A DNA stretch of 64,000 nt from positions 3,100,001 through 3,164,000 of the forward strand of contig NZ_WWHU01000001.1 in assembly GCF_009862785.1 (NCBI RefSeq), read 5' to 3'. Under the pieces are notes generated by a model. It saw only the letters and a program-made list of their open reading frames with translations, was not told the origin of the DNA and searched no databases. Made by a program: the position numbers and the translations under genes. The stretch is from Gordonia sp. SID5947 (GTDB lineage: Bacteria > Actinomycetota > Actinomycetes > Mycobacteriales > Mycobacteriaceae). Below are positions 37,070 through 45,978 of this stretch, in pieces. How positions within the stretch are numbered: the stretch's first letter is position 1; the number at the start of each line of letters is the position of its first letter.

Positions 37070-37990
37070 ATGGAATCATCGTTCGCGACAGTCGGGCTGC
37101 CGTTCGCCCTGGCGGTCATCATGTTCGGGCTGGGGTTGTCGCTCTCGGTCGCCGACTTCCGGGGCGTGGCAAAGAACCCTCGGGCGGTCGCGATCATCCT
37201 CGGGTGTCAGATCGTGGTGCTGCCGTTGCTCGGATTCGGACTCGCGGTCGCGTTCGGCCTGCAACCGTTGCTCGCCGTGGGATTGATGACGCTCGCCGCT
37301 GCGCCGGGTGGCACGGTCGCGAACCTCTACAGTCATCTGTTCCACGGCGACGTCGCGCTGAACATCACGCTGACCGCCCTCAACTCGATCCTCGCGCTCA
37401 TCACGTTGCCGATCGTGGTCAATTTCTCGGCGGCCTGGTTTCTCGACACCGCCGACGGCATCGGTGTGCAGCCGGCCAAGATGCTGCAAGTCTTCGCGCT
37501 GGTCCTGATTCCCGTGGCAGTGGGCATGCTCGTCCGCGCGCGTGCGCGCTCGTTCGCCGACCGCGCAGACCGGCCGGTGCGGATCGCATCGGGCGTCCTG
37601 ATCGCGGTGGTGGTCGTCGGCGCGCTGCTCGGCGAGGACCGGGCGCTCGAGTACGCGACCGAGGCGGGCGCGGTGACCGCGGTCTTCTGCGCCCTGTCTC
37701 TCACGGTCGGATACGTGATCCCGAGACTGGCCGGCCTGTCGGCCGCGCAATGCGTCGCGGGCGGCTTCGAGATCGGATTGCACAATGCCACCCTCGCGCT
37801 CGCCGTCACGCTCACCGTGCTCGACAGCTCGGAGATGTCGGTGGCACCGGCCGTCTACGGGATCGTCATGTTCCCACTCGCGGTGGTCTTCGGTGTGGTG
37901 GTCACCAGGATCGGGCGGATGGAAACCGGTCGGACGAAGACGACGGGGCCTTCGGTGCACGAGACCGAGTACAGGCGCGATCGGCCATGA
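37070..37990 (+). CDS. bile acid:sodium symporter-family (BASS) transporter
   Basis: 306 aa with nine or ten transmembrane helices. Family sequences: VIMFGLGLSLSVADFRGV, LAAAPGGTVANLYSHLFHGD and FEIGLHNATLALAVTLTVL, the last containing the conserved EIGxxN Na+-site segment. Substrates of bacterial BASS proteins include organic acids such as pantoate or 2-keto acids; none can be inferred here. Its stop overlaps the start of the lipoprotein gene. Confidence 0.88.
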   Translation: MESSFATVGLPFALAVIMFGLGLSLSVADFRGVAKNPRAVAIILGCQIVVLPLLGFGLAVAFGLQPLLAVGLMTLAAAPGGTVANLYSHLFHGDVALNITLTALNSILALITLPIVVNFSAAWFLDTADGIGVQPAKMLQVFALVLIPVAVGMLVRARARSFADRADRPVRIASGVLIAVVVVGALLGEDRALEYATEAGAVTAVFCALSLTVGYVIPRLAGLSAAQCVAGGFEIGLHNATLALAVTLTVLDSSEMSVAPAVYGIVMFPLAVVFGVVVTRIGRMETGRTKTTGPSVHETEYRRDRP

Positions 37991-38454
37991 AATACCTCAT
38001 CGCGTTGATCGTCGCCGCAACGTGCGCGATCGCATCGACGGGGTGCACCACCTCCGAGCCGGGCCCAGCTGTCACCTCATCGTCGACGACGTACCCGTCC
38101 GTGGTGCGTTCATCATCGGTCTCGTCGGCGCCGGCCGACACCCCGAACACAACGGTGTCCACGACCACCATGACGACCACGATCGACACGCCGCCCCCGC
38201 CGCCGACCGGACCCGCGATCGGCGCACCGTGCATCGGCGCCGACATCGGACGGCGAACCACGGAGGCTAACGGCACCCCGATCATCTGCGACGACTACGT
38301 CTGGGTCCTCGACAAAGGCCAGGTGGCGCGGCATCCGTGGGCCGACGACCAAACAGCCTGGGAGAACTGCATCAAGACGCGCAGCGTCGAGGAGTGCCGC
38401 GCGATCCTGAACGGCGAGACGCGCATCACCACCACGGCGACCCCGGCGCCCTGA
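37987..38454 (+). CDS. small lipoprotein with Thr/Pro-rich linker
   Basis: 155 aa. Signal sequence MKYLIALIVAATCAIASTGC with the lipobox ending at Cys20. Residues ~25-75 are a Ser/Thr/Pro-rich spacer, and the C-terminal domain has cysteines in GAPCIGAD, PIICDDYVW, WENCIKT and VEECRAI, with two disulfides likely. ATGA overlap with the BASS transporter indicates one operon. No recognised family. Confidence 0.78.
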   Translation: MKYLIALIVAATCAIASTGCTTSEPGPAVTSSSTTYPSVVRSSSVSSAPADTPNTTVSTTTMTTTIDTPPPPPTGPAIGAPCIGADIGRRTTEANGTPIICDDYVWVLDKGQVARHPWADDQTAWENCIKTRSVEECRAILNGETRITTTATPAP

Positions 38455-38469
38455 TGACACCGGATAAAC

Positions 38470-38506
38470 GAATCCCCCGCCACCTGGCGTAGGTGGCGGG
38501 GGATTC
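38470..38506. terminator. bidirectional hairpin terminator
   Basis: Perfect 15-bp stem (38470-38484 with 38492-38506), 7-nt loop, lying between the lipoprotein stop and the 3' end of the minus-strand tRNA-Arg. It can serve both transcripts. Confidence 0.85.
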
Positions 38507-38510
38507 TCTG

Positions 38511-38583
38511 TGCGCCCGTAGGGATTCGAACCCCAAACCTTCTGATCCGTAGTCAGATGCTCTATCCGTTGAGCTACGGGCGC
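38511..38583 (-). tRNA. tRNA-Arg(ACG)
   Basis: 73 nt, cloverleaf with GCGCCCG/CGGGCGC acceptor stem, discriminator A, D-arm GCTCAACGGATAGAGC, anticodon loop CTACGGA (ACG) and T-loop GGTTCGAATCC. Its A34 is the substrate of TadA (31889-32371). Confidence 0.96.
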
Positions 38584-38653
38584 GTGGTCTTCAGTTGTTC
38601 CCCGCTGTCGGAGACAGCAGAGGCATTCCACAGTCGGCGCGACTGCGGTTCGG

Positions 38654-38742
38654 CGGAGGCGAGAGGATTTGAACCTCCGGTCCCGTGTTAGCGAGACAAC
38701 TCATTAGCAGTGAGTCCCATTCGGCCGCTCTGGCACGCCTCC
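38654..38742 (-). tRNA. tRNA-Ser(GCU)
   Basis: 89 nt class II tRNA with a long variable arm, GGAGGCG/CGCCTCC acceptor stem, discriminator G and an anticodon loop CTGCTAA (GCT), reading AGC/AGU. It is 70 bp from tRNA-Arg(ACG) in the same orientation. Confidence 0.96.
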
Positions 38743-38839
38743 TCGCGGAGTCCTTTCGAACTGCCGAAGCGAAAGATTACACACCTCGCGCGGCGGTAAG
38801 CAAACCGCGACCATTTTGGCCGTTCACGACCGGTACACC

Positions 38840-38845
38840 TACATT
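38840..38845 (+). promoter_or_regulatory. -10 box for a probably leaderless pat mRNA
   Basis: TACATT (TANNNT pattern) ends 6 nt before the GTG start at 38852, so transcription would begin at or next to the start codon. No Shine-Dalgarno is visible. Confidence 0.5.
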
Positions 38846-38851
38846 TGACGG

Positions 38852-39910
38852 GTGACCCTGCGCATCCGTCCAGACCTCGACGATCTGCCCGTCTACGTGC
38901 CCGGCAAGACCTTTCCGGGCGCCGTGAAGCTGGCCAGCAACGAGGTGACCGAGGGCCCGCTGCCCAGCGTTCTCGAGGCGATCGTCACAGCGGCCGGATC
39001 CGCGAACCGCTACCCCGACAACGGCATGGTCGAGCTCACCGCCGCGCTGGCGAAGAAGCTCGGGGTGACCGAAGACCAGGTGCAGGTGGGCTGTGGCTCG
39101 GTGATCCTCTGCCAGAACCTGATCACCGCCACCAGTGGGCCCGGTGACGAGGTGCTGTTCGCCTGGCGGTCCTTCGAAACCTATCCCCTCGCCACGCGGG
39201 TCGCCGGTGCGACACCGGTGCAGGTGCCGCTGACGTCCGACCTGGTCCATGATCTGCCTGCGATGGCCGCGGCGATCACCGACCGCACGCGATTGATCTT
39301 CGTCTGCAACCCGAACAATCCGACCGGCACCGTCGTCGAGGCGGACGCGTTGCGGGAGTTCCTACGGACCGTCCCCTCCGACATCATCGTCGCGCTCGAC
39401 GAGGCCTACTTCGAGTATCTGAGGCTCGGCCCCACCCAGGCCTACGACGCCATGGAACTCTGCCGCGAGTTCCGCAACCTGGTGGTCCTGCGGACGTTCT
39501 CCAAGGCATACGGCCTGGCCGGACTACGGGTCGGCTACGCGGTCGGCGACCCCGAGGTGATCACCGCGCTGGGCAAGGTGCACGTCCCCTTCACGGTCAG
39601 CAGTGTCGCCCAGCACGCCGCACTGGCATGCCTCGAGGCCGGCGACGAACTGCTGACACGAACCGACGCCGTGGTGGCTGAGCGGACGCGGGTCACCACA
39701 CGACTCCGCGAGCTGGGCTACCGGGTGCCCGACTCCCAGGCCAACTTCGTCTGGCTCGAACTCGGCGAGGCGGCGATGGATTTCTCCCGGGCAGCCGTCG
39801 AGGCCGGAGTGGTGGTGCGTCCGTTCGACGGCGTCCGCGTCACGGTCACCAATCCGGGCGAGAACGACGTCTTCCTGCGCTTCGCCGAGCAGTGGAGCCG
39901 GACGGCGTGA
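38852..39910 (+). CDS. pat: aromatic amino acid / histidinol-phosphate-type aminotransferase
   Basis: 352 aa PLP enzyme of fold type I. Visible motifs: LASNEVTEGPLPSV, NPNNPTGTVV (Asn contact), DEAYFEYL (Asp/Tyr contacts), and TFSKAYGLAGLRVGYA with Schiff-base Lys ~218. The HisC-like size plus LASNE rather than a typical HisC N-terminus fits the Pat/HisC2 group that transaminates phenylpyruvate and 4-hydroxyphenylpyruvate. Its orthologue in M. tuberculosis is Rv3772 (from memory). It complements tyrA, 5 kb upstream. Confidence 0.87.
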   Translation: MTLRIRPDLDDLPVYVPGKTFPGAVKLASNEVTEGPLPSVLEAIVTAAGSANRYPDNGMVELTAALAKKLGVTEDQVQVGCGSVILCQNLITATSGPGDEVLFAWRSFETYPLATRVAGATPVQVPLTSDLVHDLPAMAAAITDRTRLIFVCNPNNPTGTVVEADALREFLRTVPSDIIVALDEAYFEYLRLGPTQAYDAMELCREFRNLVVLRTFSKAYGLAGLRVGYAVGDPEVITALGKVHVPFTVSSVAQHAALACLEAGDELLTRTDAVVAERTRVTTRLRELGYRVPDSQANFVWLELGEAAMDFSRAAVEAGVVVRPFDGVRVTVTNPGENDVFLRFAEQWSRTA

Positions 39911-39917
39911 GCCGGCC

Positions 39918-40901
39918 CTAGAGGCCTTGGGAGATGGTCGGCCAGGCGACAGGCAGATCCCGTTCCCAATAGACCCAGTTGTGGGTCCCGATCACTCGGA
40001 ACCCGTCGGTGAACGGGACGTTGTGCGCCCGCAGGGTCGCCGCGAACTCGAGCGAGCAACGCCACGCACCGAGTTCGAGGGCAGAGCCGGCCGCGGTGAC
40101 CGCCGACCGAGGACCGTCCTTGGGGTCGTAGGGCGCGGTCAGATCGAGCGGCCCGACCGCTCCCGAACCTGCGGCGATGAAGATGTTCTTTCCCCGCAAC
40201 TTGTCGAGATGCTTGCTCGGATCGTGCGCGTCCCAGTTGGCGGAACCAAAGGGTCCCCACATGTTGGTCGCGTCGCCACCGGACTTCGCGACAGTGGTGC
40301 GCACGTAACTCTCGTTCACCGGCCCGGACACCGGCGGGCATCCGCTCAGTGACGCGATCCCCGAGTAGAGACTCGGGTGCCGGAACGCCAGGGTGAAGGC
40401 CGATTGGCCGCCCATCGACAGGCCGATGACGGCGTTGCGGCCGGTGCCGTTGAACTTGGCGTCGATCAGCGGCGGCAATTCCTTCGCGAGAAAGGTCTCC
40501 CACTGCGGCTTGCCGATCTTGGCATCGCGGTGCGCCCAGTTGGTGTAGAAGCTGCCTGCGCCGCCGGTCGGCAGCACCACGTTGACGTTCTTGTCGGCGA
40601 AGAACTTGCCTGCCCGACCCTTGGTGATCCAGTCACTGACGTCCTCGCCGGCATCCGCCCCGTCGAGCAGATAGACGGTGGAGCGCGGTCCACTCCCGTA
40701 CCGAGGGGTCAGGACCGACACCTTGACCTTGCCACCCATGGCCGGTGACCGGACCCAGACGTCGGTACGCTCCGGGCTCAACTTGGATGTCTTCGAGATC
40801 TGCGCTGCCTTGAGGTCGTCGGCGTGGGCTGCTCCGGCCGTTCCGACTACAGCAACCATCAGTGAGGCGACCACCGCCGCCCAGCGTCTCGACTTCCGCA
40901 T
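39918..40901 (-). CDS. secreted mycolyltransferase/antigen-85-type esterase
   Basis: 327 aa. Signal peptide 1-27 (cleavage after AGAAHA). Alpha/beta-hydrolase with nucleophile Ser162 in GLSMGGQSA, preceded by FYTNWAHRD and PPLIDAKF, and catalytic His in IGTHNWVYWERDLP near the end. This is the arrangement of antigen-85-like trehalose mycolyltransferases, which move mycolic acids in the cell envelope, and supports a mycolate-producing host. The Ag85 fibronectin-binding region is not distinct, so a general esterase cannot be excluded. ATG 40901 follows GAGGGAG. Confidence 0.8.
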   Translation of the reverse strand: MRKSRRWAAVVASLMVAVVGTAGAAHADDLKAAQISKTSKLSPERTDVWVRSPAMGGKVKVSVLTPRYGSGPRSTVYLLDGADAGEDVSDWITKGRAGKFFADKNVNVVLPTGGAGSFYTNWAHRDAKIGKPQWETFLAKELPPLIDAKFNGTGRNAVIGLSMGGQSAFTLAFRHPSLYSGIASLSGCPPVSGPVNESYVRTTVAKSGGDATNMWGPFGSANWDAHDPSKHLDKLRGKNIFIAAGSGAVGPLDLTAPYDPKDGPRSAVTAAGSALELGAWRCSLEFAATLRAHNVPFTDGFRVIGTHNWVYWERDLPVAWPTISQGL

Positions 40902-41107
40902 GTTCTCCCTCGCTGCACACACCACGGCTGCACCCGCCCGCCGACCTCGTCGTCGCGGGCATCGCAAACATCGATAGTGCCGTTTCCCCCCGACACCGCA
41001 CCCTCCTGCTGACAGAGTACTGATGAGTAACCGTCTCGCGTAACCCCAACACCGGGGTTTGGTGCGGTATGTGACCCCGATTCGACGAAATCCGAAAGGC
41101 GGCTGCT

Positions 41108-41587
41108 ATGACTCCGGCCCACGACGACCTCGACGACACCCCGGCGGTGGCCGGGACCGGTCTCGACGCGGACGGCTTCGCCTTTGTCGCCGAGGTGGGG
41201 GTCCGTTGGTCGGACATGGACGCATTCGGCCACATCAACCACGCTCGGATGGTGACGCTGATGGAGGAGGCGCGCATCGAATGGCTGCTGTCGGCGGGCG
41301 ACGAGTACGTCCCGCTGATCAAGAGCGCGATGATCGTGCACGTCGAGATCCGCTATCAGCGTCAGCTACGGCACGACGACTCGCCGCTGCGGATCGGCAT
41401 GTGGATCAAAGGGTCACGGTCGGTCGACTTCACCATCGGATACGAGATCCGCGCTGCCGGCGACGACCCGTCCGCGAAGGCGGCATGCGTGGCGAGCACG
41501 CAGATGGCGGTCGTCGACGTCGAGGCGCACACGCTGCGCAGGCTCACACCGACGGAGAAGGAGTATCTGCGTTCTTGGTCGCGGTGA
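41108..41587 (+). CDS. acyl-CoA thioesterase, hotdog fold (4HBT family)
   Basis: 159 aa single-hotdog protein. VRWSDMDAFGHINHARMVTLMEEARIEWL contains the catalytic-Asp motif D-x-F/Y-G-H-x-N typical of 4-hydroxybenzoyl-CoA-type thioesterases; listed in parts it reads WSDMDAFGHINHARM. It hydrolyses acyl-CoA in the cytosol; chain-length preference is unknown. ATG 41108 follows AAAGGCGGC. It is divergent from the esterase and convergent with the following gene across a shared terminator. Confidence 0.88.
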   Translation: MTPAHDDLDDTPAVAGTGLDADGFAFVAEVGVRWSDMDAFGHINHARMVTLMEEARIEWLLSAGDEYVPLIKSAMIVHVEIRYQRQLRHDDSPLRIGMWIKGSRSVDFTIGYEIRAAGDDPSAKAACVASTQMAVVDVEAHTLRRLTPTEKEYLRSWSR

Positions 41588-41608
41588 CGGGCCGGTAGAA
41601 CCGGCCCG
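41588..41608. terminator. bidirectional terminator between convergent genes
   Basis: Perfect 9-bp G+C stem (CGGGCCGGT/ACCGGCCCG) with a 3-nt loop; it begins on the base after the thioesterase stop and ends 9 bp before the stop of the convergent gene. Confidence 0.75.
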
Positions 41609-41617
41609 AGTCGCGAT

Positions 41618-42859
41618 TCAGGACGGCTCGTACCGGGCCGGGAGTTCGCGGGGCACGGCCGGCGAGATCCGGGCGATGTTGCCCTGCAACACGTCCCGAT
41701 AGATCCGGAGTTGCTCTTCGCCGCTGCGAACCTGTTCGGTGAGCCGCTTGGCGTTGTCCACCGAGATCTCCCGATCGCCCGAACGTGCGATCAGATCGTC
41801 GATCCGGTCGTCGATCGTGCTGGCCCGGTCGTACTCGGCGAGCACCCGCAATTCGACGGCGGCCGATTCGACGACGGAGGCGACCTCACCGAGCGCTTGC
41901 ACCCGGTCGATCAGTTCGGTCCAGACGGGGCGCAGCGCGGCCTCTCGACGGTCGATGTGCTCGGCGAACGACCGATCGAAGCCGCCGTTGCGCTTGGCGC
42001 GATCGAGGTCGATCCGCACCGCGCGTAGCGCGATCACGTCGGCGGCGATCTCTGCCAGCTCGGCGTGGAGATTGACCTGCGTGCGCTGGATCTCGAAATG
42101 GTCCGACAGCCAGGCCGGGTTCCGCACGATGCGATCGTAGAAATGACCGGCGACGAACAAGAGCGTCTCGTAGCCGTCGACAAACGCCACCGAACCCGGG
42201 GTGGCGACCGGTGCCGTCGTGCCGCCGTCTTGTTCAGGCGCCAGGATCTGAGTGGCCCACTCACCGGCCTGCGGATACCCCGACTTCGAAGCCACCTGGC
42301 CGACCACGCCCGCAAGTCGATCCATCGCGGCGGTGCCGGCCCGCTTCATGTAACCCGACGTGTTCACGTCCGGTGTGGGCGTGCACATCAGTCCGGCGAA
42401 CAGACGCTCCCGCTCCTCGATCTCCAGGTAGACATTCTCGCGACGCTCACGCCGGATCGCCCGGGTTCCCCCGGCGAACACACCCTTGGCCGTCACGATG
42501 AGCTTGCGTGCGTCGTCGCGACGGCGATGCAGTCCGTTCACGCGGTTGCGCATGACCGCTGCCACCACGCTCGGCATCATCGGATTGGCCAGCTGATGCT
42601 CGCTCTGCGCGATCGCGCGTCCCAGCCGCCGCAGATCGCCGAACCCGCCGTGGAGAACCGGCACCGGCAGACCCGTGGAGATTCGCCGCACCACGATGGC
42701 TCGTCCGGATGGTGTCAGGAATCCCGAGGCGATGAGGATGGCTGCGGTGTCGGAGAGTTCGGGACGATCGCCGGGCAGGCGCGACTGGTCACACCACGAC
42801 CGGATCTCGTCACTCGTCGTGCCCGTGGCCGGGAGACCACGACGCCGGTTGTCGACCAT
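41618..42859 (-). CDS. conserved-looking hypothetical protein, helical
   Basis: 413 aa, not recognised. It has no signal peptide and no convincing transmembrane helix. The N-terminal half contains a possible HTH-like region (SDTAAILIASGFLTPSGRAIVV) and a basic segment (RNRVNGLHRRRDDARKLIV); the C-terminal half is predicted coiled coil (LHAELAEIAADVIALRAVRI; RIDDLIARSGDREI). Normal codon use and a clean terminator support a real gene. No neighbour gives a clue to function. Confidence 0.7.
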   Translation of the reverse strand: MVDNRRRGLPATGTTSDEIRSWCDQSRLPGDRPELSDTAAILIASGFLTPSGRAIVVRRISTGLPVPVLHGGFGDLRRLGRAIAQSEHQLANPMMPSVVAAVMRNRVNGLHRRRDDARKLIVTAKGVFAGGTRAIRRERRENVYLEIEERERLFAGLMCTPTPDVNTSGYMKRAGTAAMDRLAGVVGQVASKSGYPQAGEWATQILAPEQDGGTTAPVATPGSVAFVDGYETLLFVAGHFYDRIVRNPAWLSDHFEIQRTQVNLHAELAEIAADVIALRAVRIDLDRAKRNGGFDRSFAEHIDRREAALRPVWTELIDRVQALGEVASVVESAAVELRVLAEYDRASTIDDRIDDLIARSGDREISVDNAKRLTEQVRSGEEQLRIYRDVLQGNIARISPAVPRELPARYEPS

Positions 42860-42912
42860 ACGGATGTCCCTCGATTTCCCGTCCGGTCAGCGGCCGGACG
42901 TCATCGTCGATG

Positions 42913-44031
42913 CTACCCGCGGGTGTGGACGTGCCCGGGTGTGCGAGCGCGCCACAACGGCGCGGTGACACGGTGCAGCAGCCAGGCGACGGGGATACTG
43001 ACCGCGGTCACGGCGACAAACGCGACCGCCATCGAGCCGGTGAACACCCCGTATCCGAGGACATCCATCACCACCTCCAGCACCAGCACATGGACCAGGA
43101 AGAACTCGTAGGAGATCTCCCCGAGCCACACCATCGGGCGGCTTCCGCACAGGCGTGCCCACCAGTCGGTCTGATCGCGAACGGTCAGCGGACCGATCAA
43201 ACCGACGGCGACCACGAGGTACAGCACGTGCTTGACGATGGTGGCGGACGCGGTGGTCGGGGTGATGGTCGGTTCGCCCGCGATGGAGGTCGCCGAGAGC
43301 AGCAACGCGCCGACCGCGATCGACACCGACAATGTCGCGTTCCATCGCCGGATCAGATGCACGCACACCGCGAGCAGCATGCCCGCGACGAACCATCCGA
43401 AGAACGCCGGTGCCCACAGACGTGCGGTCGGATTCACCCCGGCACTGCCCGCGACCACCACCGCCCAGACGGGCGACACCAGCATCAGCGCGAGCAATCC
43501 GACGATCAGCAGGTCGGGACGCCATCGTCGACGACACACCACCGACACGAGGAGCCAGGCGAGCGGCGGCAGCACCAGGTAGAAGACCACCTCGGCCGCC
43601 AGACTCCACATCTGCGTCAGACCCGAGTGCAGATGGCCCAGCCCATAGACCTGGGTGAGGGTCATGTTGCGCACGAAGCCGGACCAGCCCGTGCCCGTCG
43701 GTGACGCATCGGCAGGTTCGTAGACGAGGTAGAGCGCATAGACCGCGATGACCGTGACCCAGTAAGCCGGCAGGACGCGTCGCGCCCGATGCCAGAAGTA
43801 GCGCCCGACCGCCGGGACGGCACGGCCTTCGACGAGCGCCCGCACCCAGGGAGAGAACAGCAGGTATCCGGAGAGCACGAAGAAGATGGCGACACCGACC
43901 TCGAAGCGGGCGGTGAGTCGGCCGACGAAGTCGTCGGTGTAGTGGCCCGTCCAGAAGGCGGCGTGGGTGAGACACACCGAGAGTGCCGCCACGGTGCGGA
44001 TTCCGGTGAGCGATGGGATCCGCGCGGCCAT
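42913..44031 (-). CDS. acyltransferase family 3 membrane protein
   Basis: 372 aa with about ten transmembrane helices. The N-terminal IPSLTGIRTVAALSVCLTHA and FEVGVAIFFVLSGYLLF segments, including the catalytic His of the RxxR/H region, are diagnostic of the OafA/NodX acyltransferase-3 family that O-acylates envelope polysaccharides, lipids or antibiotics. WSLAAEVVFYLVLPPLA and LGEISYEFFLVHV are also conserved. Donor and acceptor unknown. ATG 44031; an ATG at ~44076 would overlap the divergent corA start. Confidence 0.88.
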   Translation of the reverse strand: MAARIPSLTGIRTVAALSVCLTHAAFWTGHYTDDFVGRLTARFEVGVAIFFVLSGYLLFSPWVRALVEGRAVPAVGRYFWHRARRVLPAYWVTVIAVYALYLVYEPADASPTGTGWSGFVRNMTLTQVYGLGHLHSGLTQMWSLAAEVVFYLVLPPLAWLLVSVVCRRRWRPDLLIVGLLALMLVSPVWAVVVAGSAGVNPTARLWAPAFFGWFVAGMLLAVCVHLIRRWNATLSVSIAVGALLLSATSIAGEPTITPTTASATIVKHVLYLVVAVGLIGPLTVRDQTDWWARLCGSRPMVWLGEISYEFFLVHVLVLEVVMDVLGYGVFTGSMAVAFVAVTAVSIPVAWLLHRVTAPLWRARTPGHVHTRG

Positions 44032-44074
44032 GCTGCGATCCTGCCATCGGCGTCGCGGTGGCAGAATGCGGGCC

Positions 44075-45124
44075 ATGTCAGAACGAATCCGCGGACAGAT
44101 CTGGCGCAATGGCGAAAAGGTCGACGGATTCGAGCTGAACAAGGTCTCCGACTGCCTCGACGATCCCGCCCTGCTCGTCTGGGCAGATCTGGAATGTCCC
44201 ACGAGTGAGACCATGGCGACGCTCGCCGAGGAACTGAAACTCGACCCGTTCGCGGTCGAGGACACCGTCGCGACAGCCGAGCGGGTCAAGGCCGTCGGCT
44301 ACGCGCACCACACGTTCCTGATGGTCTACGCCGTCACCGCGACCGATGCGCCGGACTCCGCCCAGCGTGAAGATCACGACGTCGATCGCGAGGACGATGA
44401 CCCGCAGAGTCCGGCTCGACGAGCCGACGCCTTTGATCTGCACCGCATCTCGGTGTTCGTGAAGAAGAACGCGATCATCACCGTCCGGCGCACGCCACAC
44501 TTCGACATCGAGTCGGTGGTTACCCGATGGGACGAGATCGGTGGCGAGCAGTACGGCATCGGCGCTCTGCTGCACGGCCTCCTCGACGTCGTCGTCGACG
44601 GGCATTTCGACGCGGTGCAGCAACTCGACGACGCGCTCGAAGACATCGAGGGGTTGTTGTTCGACGAGAAGGTACCCGGCCGCACCTTGCAACGGCAGAC
44701 CTACGCCATCCGTAAGGACCTGGTCCAGCTACGCCGGGTGATCCTCCCGATGCGCGAGGTCATCGGATCCATCCAGCGCCGCAGATTCGAGAACGATGCC
44801 CCATCCGAGCTCGATCCGCACTTCTCCGATCTCTACGACCATGCGCTGCGTGCGGCCGAATGGACAGAATCGTTGCGGGACATGGTGACCACCGTCTTCG
44901 AGACGAACCTGTCGCTGGCCGACGCGCGACTCAACTCGGTGATGAAGAAGCTGACCGGGTGGGCGGCTATCATCGCCGTGCCCACCGCCATCACCGGCTT
45001 CTACGGCCAGAATGTGCCGTATCCCGGCTACGATCAGACCGCCGGGTTCATCATCAGCACAGTGCTGATCGTGGTGATCGTCGTGGGCCTCTACTTCAGC
45101 TTCCGTCGGCGTGACTGGATCTGA
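44075..45124 (+). CDS. corA: CorA-family divalent cation channel with GQN selectivity motif
   Basis: 349 aa: large cytoplasmic alpha/beta domain, long stalk helix, two C-terminal transmembrane helices and a basic tail (FRRRDWI). The periplasmic selectivity motif reads YGQN at ~310-313 (GFYGQNVPYPG) where canonical CorA has YGMN. The channel probably still conducts Mg2+ or Co2+; the effect of Met to Gln is not known to me. An acidic, His-containing insert (~95-115, QREDHDVDREDDDPQS) in the cytoplasmic domain is unusual. Divergent from the acyltransferase with 43 bp between starts. Confidence 0.88.
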   Translation: MSERIRGQIWRNGEKVDGFELNKVSDCLDDPALLVWADLECPTSETMATLAEELKLDPFAVEDTVATAERVKAVGYAHHTFLMVYAVTATDAPDSAQREDHDVDREDDDPQSPARRADAFDLHRISVFVKKNAIITVRRTPHFDIESVVTRWDEIGGEQYGIGALLHGLLDVVVDGHFDAVQQLDDALEDIEGLLFDEKVPGRTLQRQTYAIRKDLVQLRRVILPMREVIGSIQRRRFENDAPSELDPHFSDLYDHALRAAEWTESLRDMVTTVFETNLSLADARLNSVMKKLTGWAAIIAVPTAITGFYGQNVPYPGYDQTAGFIISTVLIVVIVVGLYFSFRRRDWI

Positions 45125-45148
45125 GCCACAAGCACTTCCGGTCAGGCC

Positions 45149-45823
45149 TCAGGCCGGACGCGGGATGGCCGACGCGGTACTCTGACCGATCCACTCCGGC
45201 ACGTCGCGCCGCACGTCCGCCGGTGCGAGAACCGTTATCCGGTCGTCGAGCAGGCCGGTTCGCCAGTCGATGTCGCCTCGCCACACCTCGGTGAGCGTAC
45301 GCAGATCGGTGACCACGGTGGCGTCGACATCGTAGCCGGGATCGAAATCACAGACCTGCGCCTCGCCGTCGCTGACCACCAGCCACCACGAACCGGCCTT
45401 GCCGATGATGTCGTGGAAGGTGAATTCCACCATCGTGCGACGTCGGGGCCAGCGGTCGATGGGAATGGTCCGATGGATGTCCCACATCAACAGATGGGGA
45501 TCGAGGTCGGCGTCGCCGAGTTCGGAGATCCAGCGCGTTCCCCACGAACTCAGCGCGGTCACCACTTCGGTCAGCTCTTCCCCCTTCTCGGTGAGCGCGT
45601 AGACCGAACGCCCACCCACCTCGGCGCGCCGCACCACCCCGGCGCGTTCGAGGCTGCGCAGCCGTTTGGTGAGCAGGGCAGGCGACATCTTCGGCACCCC
45701 CCGGCGAAGCTCGTTGAAATGCCTACTGCCCAGCAGGAGTTCGCGGACAACGAGGATCGTCCACCGCTCGTCGAGCAGTTCCATCGCCTTGGCGACCGGA
45801 CAGAACTGTCCATAGGAAGTCAT
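45149..45823 (-). CDS. HxlR-family regulator with C-terminal SCP2-like domain
   Basis: 224 aa. Residues ~5-100 are an HxlR winged helix: FCPVAKAMELLDERWTILVV with the redox/ligand Cys near the N-terminus, HFNELRRGVPKMSPALLTKR and YALTEKGEEL. The C-terminal ~115 residues resemble the sterol-carrier-like fold often fused to such regulators. ATG 45823 gives a conserved start; the reading frame continues 11 codons upstream without RBS. Divergent from the methyltransferase, its likely target. Confidence 0.86.
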   Translation of the reverse strand: MTSYGQFCPVAKAMELLDERWTILVVRELLLGSRHFNELRRGVPKMSPALLTKRLRSLERAGVVRRAEVGGRSVYALTEKGEELTEVVTALSSWGTRWISELGDADLDPHLLMWDIHRTIPIDRWPRRRTMVEFTFHDIIGKAGSWWLVVSDGEAQVCDFDPGYDVDATVVTDLRTLTEVWRGDIDWRTGLLDDRITVLAPADVRRDVPEWIGQSTASAIPRPA

Positions 45824-45849
45824 CCGGAACCCCTTCCTTCGGTGCATCA

Positions 45850-45893
45850 AGTACACACCCGGGCGGCGACGATGACCAGTACAGATTCAGTAC
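45850..45893. promoter_or_regulatory. AGTAC boxes in the HxlR-methyltransferase gap
   Basis: Three AGTAC boxes at 45850, 45878 and 45889, the last two 11 bp apart in CAGTACAGATTCAGTACC. HxlR-type sites often contain GTAC cores, so this is a candidate operator for the divergent pair. Confidence 0.45.
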
Positions 45894-45978
45894 CACCGGT
45901 GGTTCATTTCCTGGTCTGGACCGTCGGACGGCTCGGCGAGATGCTGACTACGTCATTCGATCCGACCGAGGAGACACG

